Of a stretch of 64,000 nucleotides of DNA, positions 31,723 to 42,100 are shown in pieces. The notes beneath the pieces are model-generated. The model worked only from the letters and a program-made list of their open reading frames with translations, had not been told where the DNA came from and ran no database searches. Both the position numbers and the translations under genes were made by a program. Source of the DNA: Haematococcus lacustris (Eukaryota; Chlorophyta; Chlorophyceae; Chlamydomonadales; Haematococcaceae); NCBI GenBank assembly GCA_030144725.1, contig JASKMD010000024.1:913080-977079 (forward strand), read 5' to 3'. The first letter of the stretch is position 1. Each line of letters opens with the position of its first letter.

Positions 31723-34700
31723 ATGTGGAACGACGATACCATTCGAACCGTGGGCCCCCTCCACGCACTGGGACATCGCGTTAGCCGAATGCCTGGTAAG
31801 CCCAACAAGGCAGCCAGACTCGTCTTCATATTGCTGTTACAGCTGCACTATTGCTGCGACAACACAAGGCTCCAACAGGGTGGCGGCGAGACGGCAAGAT
31901 ATAGCGCTAGACACAGCGCAGGAATGGCCGAGACGGCGCTTGGACAGACAGGTGTTAAGGACAGACAGACAGGAGTCCTGGCCTGCCTTGACTGCCACAA
32001 ACACTACACGCCGGGGGAAAAACCCCCTAGGCAACACACAATGCCAAGGGAAAAACCCCGAGGTCAGGTTGGAGAGCCGAGGGAACAACCCCGAGGCAAG
32101 AGAGATGGGAACGCACCCCCCTACTCACCAGCGACCTACTCCCTAGGGGCTATACCCCAACACACATCCCTAGGGGCTATACCCCAACACACATCCCTAG
32201 GGGCTATACCCCAACACACATCCCTAGGGGCTATACCCCAACACACATCCCTAGGGGCTATACCCCAACACACATCCCTAGGGGCTATACCCCAACACAC
32301 ATCCCTAGGGGCTATACCCCAACACACATCCCTAGGGGCTATACCCCAACACACATCCCTAGGGGCTATACCCCAACACACATCCCTAGGGGCTATACCC
32401 CAACACACATCCCTAGGGGCTATACCCCAATGCACAACCCATGGCGCTCAGCCTCACCACCACCTACCAGACCGCCCTGCTGCAGCCTGGCATGATCAGC
32501 CGGCCAGTTCACAAATGCAAGCTGCCTATGTTGACATGCAGGTCGACATGGTACATGGCGCTCCGCCTCACCACCACCTGCCAGCCCATGTTATTGCCGC
32601 CGCCCATGCTGGCCTGCTGCCCCGCAGCAGGTACCGCCATGCCTACAACAACAAGTCAGGGAGTGTGCAGCAGTGTGCTCAGCCCACCACGCTGCCAGGA
32701 GCAGGCACGCATGCTGCCCACGCTGGCCTCCTGCCCCGCAACAGGCACCCTCATGCCTACAACAGCAAGTCAGAAAGTGCGCAGGGGTGGGTTGAGCCCA
32801 TGACGCTTCCAGGAGCAGCCATGCATGCTGCCCATGCTGGCCTGCTGCCCCGCAACAGGTACCGCCATGCCTACAACAACAAGTCTGAGAGTGTGCAGCG
32901 GTGCGTTCAGCCCACCACGCTGCCAGGAGCAGCCACGCATGCTGCCCATGCTGGCCTGCTGCCCCGCATCAGGCACCCTCATGCCTACAATTACAGGTTA
33001 GAGAGTGTGCAACGGTGTACTCAGCCCATGACGCTGCCAGGAGCAGCCATGCATGCTGCCCATGCTGGCCTGCCGCCCCGCATCAGGTACCCTCATGCCT
33101 ACTACAACAAGTCAGAGAGGGTGCAGCGGTGTACTCAGCCCATGACGCTGCCAGGAGCAGCCATGCATGCTGCCCATGCTGGTGCTCTGCCCCGCAGCAG
33201 GTACCGCCATGCCTACAACAACAAGTCAGAGAGTGTGCAGCGGTGTACTCAGCCCATGACGCTGCCAGGAGCAGCCACGCATGCTGCCCATGCTGGCCTG
33301 CTGCCCCGCATCAGGTACCCTCATGCCTACAACAACAAGGCAGAGGATGGACAACTACACCAACGAGTTAGGGGAGGCACCCCGCGACAAATTCAGACAG
33401 CCGACACTATAGACACTAGCACCATGCCCAACTATGACTACGGACACGAGACACTCAGCTGGATGGCACACATCGCCATTGCTATCGCCAGCATCGCTTT
33501 AATTAGGGGCTATCCCCCCACCCCCCCACCCCCTGCTATTACCCCTTCCCAATCTAGAGCTTGCCTCCGACGACACCTTAAGAAAATCAGGAGATGGAGA
33601 GCGGTCTCTGTTGGATCTGCCTACACCCTGTACCTCTACCTTGATGGCTCAGTGGAACGTCACACTGCCTTGATGCACCTGTCAACAGCCCTCACTAGCT
33701 GGCAGTCGCATGGCCACTACACATCCAACCCAGAAAGCACCAGCATCCTAGTTCACCAATACAACGCGACTTTGCAACGGTACACAATATACATTCTGCG
33801 CATCAACCGCATGCCTGATATGCCTACCCGCATGAGCATCCCAGCCCTATCAACCAAGCTAGCCCATTGCCTTGGCGTCATGTCCCCCTGCTACAATGCT
33901 ATCTACTTGCTCTATATAGGCTGGTTGTTGCTAGCAGGAGGTGATATTGAAGCGAACCCAGGCCCATCCCACAATGAGGAGCATCACCCAGAAGTTAACC
34001 CTAGCCCCTTGTTTTTCGAAGCACAGGTGAATCGCAACTGCCAGGCCCACTCCCTCAACAATGCAGCTGGAAAGGAATGGGTGAAGCCTGAGGACCTGCA
34101 TAACTTTTGGACAGCCTGGGAGACAACACTACAAGACGAAGGCGACAAAAAGGCGTGGCATACCGCACGAGGGGACGGGGGCGCCTTCAGCGACGAGGTC
34201 ATTCACCTATACCTTAGGACCAAATACGGCCTCACTATTACGAGTGTCGCTCAGCTACGCACCACAGACGATTGGAACGACGACAATCTTGACACCATAG
34301 CGACAGAGTACGCCACACTCAACTTTTTGTGCAAAACGAACGGCCACAGCATGGCGCTCAGGAGGTTGGGTGGGCAGTGGAAGCTCATAGATTCCGACAG
34401 CTCCAGTAAATTAGCTATAGCCATCTGTGAGCTGTCGCAGTCTTACACGAACCACTTCCACGAGGTGTTCGTCATTGCACCCGACCCGGCAGCCACACCA
34501 GCCCAAACAATGGCCACCACCCGACAGGGTATTAGTCACATTATCAGCCACAAGGAAGACAACCAGGACCCGTCCCAATGCTACATGGAAAGGCAATACA
34601 AACAATGTTGTCTTGTGCACGCCATCAACATGGCCATAGGGAAACCCATGATCTGGCCCGAAGACGTCATCACCCACTGCAAATCACTCGACACACACAT

Positions 34701-36186
34701 CCAAGGCCTAGCCAACCAGGCAAGGCAGGAGCACATGATAATACCACTACGTAGCAGCCTCCCACACATCTACGAGGAATCTGGCAACTTCACCATTTCC
34801 ACCATAAACCACTACCTATACCACCACCACAAGGACCTCCACCTATGCCCTACCGCCACAACCACCACCAACAACAACATCACACCCGAGCTCCTCACCA
34901 CGCTCACGGGCAAGACGGACAGCTACACTAACACAGCCGCCGTCCTCATTACTCACAATCACGCTACCACCATCCGCCACATTAACAACGCATGGCACTG
35001 GTTGGACTCGGAACAAGGCCGCCCATGCCGGTTGGACACCCCGGAAGACTGGCTTCAGCTGAAGGGTACACTCGTTCAAATTAAAAAGGGCGACGCGGCT
35101 GATACCAACCTCATCCACCCACTATGCTGGCTAGCTGACCCTACAAGGCGCGCCACAACGGAGCAGCTGGAACAACATCTACGTACCACCCACATCGACC
35201 TTACTACCCAAGACCTGGGCACACAACCCGCGCACACCCCCCGAACAGACCGGCCGCTACCCACTGCACAATCAGCGAGTTACAAGCGCATACTAACAGC
35301 CACAGCAGACACCCACCCGACAGACAAGCAGGCCCGGCCGCGACTGCGCCCCACAGTCACTCTTCCCACACTACAAGACCGGTCAAGCAGCAGTAAACGG
35401 CCCACGACATCGGGCACCATCGTAGACAAAAGACGGACCAAGCCAAGAGCGCAAACCAAGGACCCGCACACGCAGACCCTGATGTACAGATACCTAAACA
35501 CAGCCCCCACCCCACCCCCCGCCGCCAACCCCACAATACCGCCACCCCCCACCGATAACCTACCTGAACACCCAGGACCACACCCACAACACAGCACCTT
35601 GCCAACCCGGCAGCCACAACCAACACACAATCGACAGCATATCACACTAACGACCCTGAACGTCAGAAGCCTCCATAGGTCCAGGAACGACGTCCTGAAC
35701 CTTGTGCATCAACACAACCCGGACATCCTGATCCTAACTGAAACCATGACCCAGCCCAAGAGCAACAATCCAGGCTCTGGCTGGCTGAGGAGAGTCATGC
35801 CAGACTATACGACACACCGACACAGAGGCCACAGTGACATACTAATAGGCATCAAACACCACTTAGCCATCCAAATGAAAACCACTATGCTTCCACCGAG
35901 CATCGACGCTGAGGTGAACGCACGATGCGTCATCCTGACCCTCAACCAACACCAGTGCGAACAGCTCACCATCATCGCCACGTACTGGCCGTCGGGAAAC
36001 AACGGGGACGCGCTATTACTGCGAGGGAAAATGCAAGAACACATACGAACAGCCACGGGCCACCTGCCCGGCTCACTCATCCTGGCGGGAGATATCAACG
36101 CCACGATGAACACAGAGGATCGTTCCGAGCACACCGAATACACACAAGACAACATGATGAGGGGTTCGCCGCAGAAATGCACCTGA
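31723..36186 (+). CDS. LINE polyprotein part 1: repeats, 2A, Josephin-like pair, AP endonuclease
   Basis: Starts at ATG 31723. Residues about 140-238 are eleven 9-aa repeats (LGAIPQHTS). About 295-540 are seven 38-aa repeats (AAHAGLLPRNRYRHAY...). A hydrophobic segment then leads to G-D-I-E-A-N-P-G-P (D741 to P748). Two Josephin-like domains follow. Domain 1 has C773 in NCQAHSLNNAAGKEWV, H875 in GHSMALRRLGGQWKLIDSDS and D890. Domain 2 has C962/C963 in QCCLVHAINMAIGKP, H1078 or H1080 and D1095 in WLDSEQ. The AP endonuclease begins near 35640 (TLNVRSL, ILTET, AGDINA) and is cut by the frame change at 36161-36164, so the printed frame ends in a short unrelated tail (about 36165-36186). Josephin domains are ubiquitin-specific proteases; activity here is inferred only from motif conservation. 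Confidence 0.85.
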   Translation: MWNDDTIRTVGPLHALGHRVSRMPGKPNKAARLVFILLLQLHYCCDNTRLQQGGGETARYSARHSAGMAETALGQTGVKDRQTGVLACLDCHKHYTPGEKPPRQHTMPREKPRGQVGEPREQPRGKRDGNAPPYSPATYSLGAIPQHTSLGAIPQHTSLGAIPQHTSLGAIPQHTSLGAIPQHTSLGAIPQHTSLGAIPQHTSLGAIPQHTSLGAIPQHTSLGAIPQHTSLGAIPQCTTHGAQPHHHLPDRPAAAWHDQPASSQMQAAYVDMQVDMVHGAPPHHHLPAHVIAAAHAGLLPRSRYRHAYNNKSGSVQQCAQPTTLPGAGTHAAHAGLLPRNRHPHAYNSKSESAQGWVEPMTLPGAAMHAAHAGLLPRNRYRHAYNNKSESVQRCVQPTTLPGAATHAAHAGLLPRIRHPHAYNYRLESVQRCTQPMTLPGAAMHAAHAGLPPRIRYPHAYYNKSERVQRCTQPMTLPGAAMHAAHAGALPRSRYRHAYNNKSESVQRCTQPMTLPGAATHAAHAGLLPRIRYPHAYNNKAEDGQLHQRVRGGTPRQIQTADTIDTSTMPNYDYGHETLSWMAHIAIAIASIALIRGYPPTPPPPAITPSQSRACLRRHLKKIRRWRAVSVGSAYTLYLYLDGSVERHTALMHLSTALTSWQSHGHYTSNPESTSILVHQYNATLQRYTIYILRINRMPDMPTRMSIPALSTKLAHCLGVMSPCYNAIYLLYIGWLLLAGGDIEANPGPSHNEEHHPEVNPSPLFFEAQVNRNCQAHSLNNAAGKEWVKPEDLHNFWTAWETTLQDEGDKKAWHTARGDGGAFSDEVIHLYLRTKYGLTITSVAQLRTTDDWNDDNLDTIATEYATLNFLCKTNGHSMALRRLGGQWKLIDSDSSSKLAIAICELSQSYTNHFHEVFVIAPDPAATPAQTMATTRQGISHIISHKEDNQDPSQCYMERQYKQCCLVHAINMAIGKPMIWPEDVITHCKSLDTHIQGLANQARQEHMIIPLRSSLPHIYEESGNFTISTINHYLYHHHKDLHLCPTATTTTNNNITPELLTTLTGKTDSYTNTAAVLITHNHATTIRHINNAWHWLDSEQGRPCRLDTPEDWLQLKGTLVQIKKGDAADTNLIHPLCWLADPTRRATTEQLEQHLRTTHIDLTTQDLGTQPAHTPRTDRPLPTAQSASYKRILTATADTHPTDKQARPRLRPTVTLPTLQDRSSSSKRPTTSGTIVDKRRTKPRAQTKDPHTQTLMYRYLNTAPTPPPAANPTIPPPPTDNLPEHPGPHPQHSTLPTRQPQPTHNRQHITLTTLNVRSLHRSRNDVLNLVHQHNPDILILTETMTQPKSNNPGSGWLRRVMPDYTTHRHRGHSDILIGIKHHLAIQMKTTMLPPSIDAEVNARCVILTLNQHQCEQLTIIATYWPSGNNGDALLLRGKMQEHIRTATGHLPGSLILAGDINATMNTEDRSEHTEYTQDNMMRGSPQKCT
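32141..32437 (+). repeat. Eleven tandem 27-bp repeats inside the LINE frame
   Basis: The unit CCCTAGGGGCTATACCCCAA plus CACACAT recurs exactly every 27 bp from 32141; the last unit starts at 32411. Translation is LGAIPQHTS. Copies are essentially identical, so the array is young or kept uniform. The inner CCCTAGGGGCTATACCCC has partial dyad symmetry. Confidence 0.97.
32600..33345 (+). repeat. Seven tandem 114-bp repeats inside the LINE frame
   Basis: CATGCTGCCCA(C/T)GCTGG recurs with a 114-bp period. Each unit encodes about 38 residues with a conserved PR-x-R-(Y/H)-(R/P)-HAY core, two variable positions and a C-terminal TLPGAA. Unlike the 27-bp array the copies have diverged at many positions while the frame is kept, which suggests selection on the protein. 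Confidence 0.93.
33943..33966 (+). other. 2A-like ribosome-skipping peptide (DIEANPGP)
   Basis: The codons read D-I-E-A-N-P-G-P, matching the D-x-E-x-N-P-G-P 2A consensus, preceded by a hydrophobic stretch (LLYIGWLLLAGG) as usual for 2A peptides. Skipping would occur between G747 (33961-33963) and P748 (33964-33966), separating the repeat-rich N-terminal product from the enzymatic part. Such peptides are known in several animal and trypanosomatid LINEs. Function here is inferred from the motif. Confidence 0.88.
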
Positions 36187-39100
36187 AGGAAGCTGACCCC
36201 GGCGACCGGGCCTGGACCTACCAGCAACCGCACTGCAACAGCCGCATCGACGCTATTCTAACACGCGACGCAAGACACGGCCCTGAGCACCGCACGCACG
36301 TCGATACCAACGCGTACCTCAGCGACCACAGGCCACTCACCGCCACATTGAATACAGCCCGCCTGGGCATAGACCTGGCAGCCCCACACAAACCACCGAA
36401 GCACAGCCACACCATCCTCACCACCCCCATTACTAACAAGGACAGGGAAGCCTACCGCCGGGCAGTGCAACAACCCAGCTCAGGCGTCCCACAATTGCAT
36501 GCAGAACTAACAGCCTTCTTAGCCCCCATATACACAGAGGCTACCCACCACCTGGCTACACTTGGCAAGACCAACCCTCAACAACCACAGCGCCTGACAT
36601 CAGTGGCAGGACGCCCGGCCAGGGAAGCCGTAGACACCGCAGCCACCATGCTCACAAACCTCCTACAAACCTGCAGGACGGCAGCTATAAAGACATGCAA
36701 CACTAAGACCCTCACAAGGGGAGGCCAGCACTACCAACGCAGGACCATGTGCAGGATTAGACTAGCACTGGGCAGAAAGCTTAAGACCGCTAGAGACCTC
36801 AGCCGGAAGGCTAACTCCCTCTTTAAGCAAACCAACGTGCATCCGACAATCGACGAACTCATTCTAGGGACAGATGCGATAAACGAAGAGATCAGGGACG
36901 CGGTGCAAGCGCGACAGGGTGAAGACCCAACCGAAAATCACGTGCAGGCCGCGCTAGCCCAACTGACCAATACGTACCGCGACCAAATCCACCAATTAGA
37001 CGACGATGACTCCGCACTCGCCATCGCACAAGCTCGCGTCAGAATGCAACAACTGATCAGCACCCAGCCCAAGAAGGCTAACAAACGTATCTTGCGCCCG
37101 TCCCGCACCGACCACAAAGGCCTACAGGCGCTAGCTGACCCTGACACCAAAACCATATGCACAGCCCCTGCCGACCTCAACCGGATAATCACCGCCGCAT
37201 ATGGGCAGAAGCTGGCGGCCCCGACCCCCAAGACTGGCCACTACACTAACACACAGACACGGAACTACCCGTGGGCTCGCGCCAAAGCCGACGACGCCTT
37301 CGCATTACACGCATGCCAAAACATACACTGGCTGCACACAGCCATCATGGACAAGGCAGGCTTCCAGGAATGCATCAGCAGGCTGTCAGGAGGCAAGGCC
37401 CCGGGACCAGACGGGGTGGAGAACGAGATCATCAAGATGCTGCCATGGGAGATGCGGGAAACCATCCACCAGCTCTTCATCATCATGTGGGCAACAGGCT
37501 GCACACCCACAGCATGGAAAACCAGTGACACATGCCTCCTCTACAAGGACAAGGGGCAAGAAACGGACCTCAACTCCTACAGACCTGTGGGCCTAGCCAA
37601 CACCGTTTACAAGCTGTGGACCAGCCTCATTACCAAGACGCTGTCTGAGTATGCTGAAGCTAATGGGATGCTCAGCAAGAACCAGGCTGGGTTCCGCTCC
37701 CACAGGAACACCACACAACAGCTGCAGATGCTTGTCATGGCCCTTGAGGATGCTAAACTGGCCAAGGCAGATATTTACGCGCTCCTGGTCGACTTCACCA
37801 GTGCGTTCAACACCACCTGCCAGGACAAACTGCTATGGATCATGCATGACCTAGGCTTCCCCACAGACGCTACGGACGCAGTAAAGGACCTATACACCGG
37901 CGCTACAACGCGCTTTAAAACCCCGTATGGCCATACTGACCCGGTACCCGTCAACCGGGGCACCATACAAGGCGACTCTCTCTCGCCCTTCCTATTTCTT
38001 ATCTACATCGAACCCCTCCTGCGATGGCTGCAAGTGGGCGCAAGGGGCTATAAATTCAAATCAGCAACAGACGACAGCGGGGAACGCGCCACCGTCAGCA
38101 GCATCGACTATGCAGATGACATCGCTATACTCTGCAACACCCTTCGCAACCTTCGATGCCAAGCGGACAAACTCTCAGCCTTCTCGGACTGGGGTCACCT
38201 CATCATCTCACACAGTAAAACCCTCGCAACAGCGGCGCTCCATCACTCGGTCGAAACCGGCATGTGCAGCAGCGCGGCCGAAGCGGACAAGCGGGCCCGC
38301 CAACAACTTCGAACCGTCAGCCTACAAGGGAAACCCGTCACCTACCACCGCCCGACCTCACCCTTCACCTACCTGGGTGTGCTCATCACCATGACGCTGG
38401 ACTGGAAACCACAACACACCGCTATGATCACCCAGCTCCGCCAAAAACTCGAGAGACTCAGACGCTCCTTTGCCAGTGCCAGACAGGCCATACACATCAT
38501 CCGCACGGCCATCATCCCCAGCCTAGCCTATAGCTTCTGCGCCGTGCCCTGCACCCCAGGGGACCTTGAGCTGTACGACAGGTCCATCAATCAATGCGTG
38601 AAGCTCAAACTCAGACTCCCCCTGGGAACGCCCAATGCCATCATCAGAGAAGACGCTGACAAGCTAGGCATAGGCATTAGCTCCACTGCCCAAGAATATC
38701 ACGCCCGCAATACGACAGCCCTCACACACAGCCTCCAGTCCACAGATGTGGCACACGCCCACATCTCGAGGAACATGCTGCACAAACAAATCACATGGCT
38801 CAATACCCAGGCTAGCACACAAGGACACCGCATGCTCACCCTCCTTCATCACACCCTTAGGGCACGGCAGCTAGTCTATGCCTCTATATCCGGGCTATCG
38901 GCCACGGAAGAGGGGCTACCTCTCTATCATGAGGAATGCCAAACACTCGGCCGCCTCAGCACACAGGCCAGCAGCTCTCAAGCACACGATGTCGTCAGCG
39001 CCAGCATCACCTGCCTCAAAAGCCTAGGCATCACGCACGCTTCTGAACTCAGCTGCAAGGACAACACACACATCATCACCGGTAGCATGCTCACATCGAA

Positions 39101-42100
39101 GTACGGAAAAAAGGTCAAGCAGAAGCACATCATCGCCCTCAACAAACTTGCGGCCATGGCGGCCCAACCCTCATGCCCAGACGCGACCGCAACGCGTGCC
39201 ATCCGAGACAGCCGCAACACATCACTCGACCTCCCGCCCGACCAACGCAAAATCACAACATGGGCCGCGGGCCTCACGGAACTTGCACCCACACCCGCAG
39301 TGCCAGACACCAGAACCCGCTATATGGATATGAAAGCGTATGCGGTCATGCACGCAACGCAACCAGCAACGGCGGACCGGGCCGCAGCGGCACCCGCAGT
39401 CCATGATGCCACTAGGACGAGCTCACGACTGCTGAAACGAGAGCAACGAGCAACACATTCGGCCCCAACGAAGCCCACGCCTCCCAAGGCGGGCACGAAA
39501 CGGAACAATGAGGGCAGACAGACCCAAACTATCCCGCAGGATATAGTGCGCATAGTAGGCCTTGACCTCCCAGGACTCTCCAGCTGGAAGGTGGATAAAG
39601 CCTGCCGATGTAAACCCAAGAACCTAGGCTGCATACTAGGGGCCATGTACGGCCACCAAGAGGCCATTACCAGCATAGATGGCTGGCAATGGGACGGCAT
39701 CAACAAGGAAAACTACTACAAGGTGCATTGGAAGCCCACAGTCATAGATAGATGGGCATTACCACTGTGTGCAGAAGAAGGCTATACACCCACACACATA
39801 GAGACCATCAGCAGGGAAGAGGCTAAGGACGTATGCACTTGTGAGCTGTGCTGGCTACCAAGAGGAGACAGCCCAACGTGCCACAACTGCAAGAGGGCCT
39901 ACCACCCAGCCTGCCTAGAGGAAGCCCACCTGTCAGGACACAAGGAACCAGGATACTGGTTGTGCCCTATATGCAAGTTCGGCAGCAATGACTTTAAGAC
40001 AACCATGCGCCAGTCAGCGCACTCGGACCTCATACGAGTACACTGGCACCCCACTCTCGAACCGGCGCCGCTCATCACGGCACACCTGGACTACATGGCA
40101 AAGCGCAACGACTACGACGAGGAAAACAGGCAGATACAAGAGGCCAGACATGCCAGGCCCGACGCGCACCTGCCGGCCTACACTCGACAGGGACTACCGG
40201 ACCCGCACACCTGGCTACCCCGGTGCACCAACCTGCACTCGAAGGCCACCTTTCACACCTACCCCATCAACCCGCAGACGGACATCGTCGGGACGGGCAA
40301 TTGCGAAACATTCCTCCAACTTCACCCTCACATGACCGCCCCCGCGATGAGCCTCAGCACGGGGGAGCCCATTATGCCACGGCACGACTTAGTGCAACAT
40401 GTAACGGTCCACGACGAGTCGGGCCGCACAGTTGGCCTCCTGACAAAAGACCAACACCAACATCTACACGCTTGGTTACAACACACACCACACACACGCA
40501 ACCTGGCCACAGAGGTAGTGGCCCTACTAAGGAGACAGGACGCACAGAGCAGCCACCACCCCATGAGAGGGGCACAAGACAAAGCCCTTAACACCCTACA
40601 CACCACACGAAGCTTTCCAAGCACCGTGCAAAGATGGGCTGATCCACTCACAGTTAGACCAGAAACCACCACCTATTGGAGCCCTGACACCAACGACACG
40701 GCCTTTGGGGCACACCACAACTGCCTACTGGTACGCCACACTGGCTTATCCACATGGAACGTACCGGCAGATGATGCAGTGGCACAAAAATGCGTCAACC
40801 ATGCTATACATTCAGCTACTCAAGAGGAGGCCATGGCAACCATCATGCTGATCCCTGGGAAAAAGGGCATCTCCTACCCTAAACACATTGACACCCTGCG
40901 GCGGTACCCTGAGTACTGCCAGCACCTGGCTAGCATACCCCCCACCAAGACCAGATGCCCCAAGCCAGGCAAGCACGCCAAACTCCACATCTACGTCATT
41001 TGGAATGCAGCAGGACAACAACTCGTCACCAAAGGCAACCCCCAAGGTTGGCTGGCTAGCACCGCCACTGCCCTCCACCCTCAACGAGACACACACCCAA
41101 TCCGCAACAGACCAACGAATCAAAGCCAGCCAGCCACACCCCCTAGCGGTCACAAACAACATATGCGCTTGCCGCTGGACAGGGACCTCCCCACCTCGGG
41201 GCACCAACGCAGCCACGAACAACTCACGCACCATTCCACGACGCAGCCACGGATGGCCATCACCGAATGGGCCACGATCGCGTACACGGACGGCAGCTGC
41301 ATTAAGACCTCGGGGGCAGCCCCGGCGAGCGTCGGGGCGGGGGTCTATATCCCGGAGAACAACGTCCTCATCACAGCCGCCCTGAACGACCCAGAAGGCA
41401 ACACCATCAACAAGGCAGAACTCACAGCGATACACGCGGCACTCAAAGCAGGGGCCAAACGCATCGCCACCGATAGCCTTTGCTCCCTCTACCAGATCCG
41501 CAGAGCCCTCGCTAACCCGATGTCGCTCATCACCCACAGACACAACGACATCCTGACAGCCATCGCTACCCTTATCATCGACAGCCCCGTAACAATCCAA
41601 TTCCTCAAAGTCAGGGCCCACTCGGGCATCATCGGCAACGAAGGCGCCGATGTCCTCGCCAAGCACGCGGCGCTACACCCAGAGCTCGCCAACACCCCGG
41701 CCTACAGCCCAACCACACGGAAAGAGACGAAGAACTGGCTCAGCAACGCAACCGACGGCGAATCCCCCGCCCCATTGCCGGATTGCCGCCAAAGCGTGCG
41801 AGCACACATACACCGCAAACACAAGCTTGGCCTTGCAAACCAGGACAGCATCTACTACCAAATGTCCCAAGAAATTGCGAAGGTCGCAGCAACAGGAGCG
41901 GGCGAAAGAGTGATGTTCGACACGAACATCTCCACCCACGCGCAACGCACTGCCCTACTCTACCGCACCGGGGGGCTATACAACCAAAAACTAGCTATGC
42001 GCTGGAAACGGGCGACGGATGACCGATGCCCACTCTGCGGGGAAGCGGATAGTGCCACTCACCTCCTCTCGGGCTGCAGCGAGACACTACCGATGGTGCA

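Noticed and set aside
40812..41666. 284-codon minus-strand ORF opposite the LINE RNase H
   Set aside because: A shadow frame of the conserved plus-strand LINE coding sequence, with no recognisable domain.
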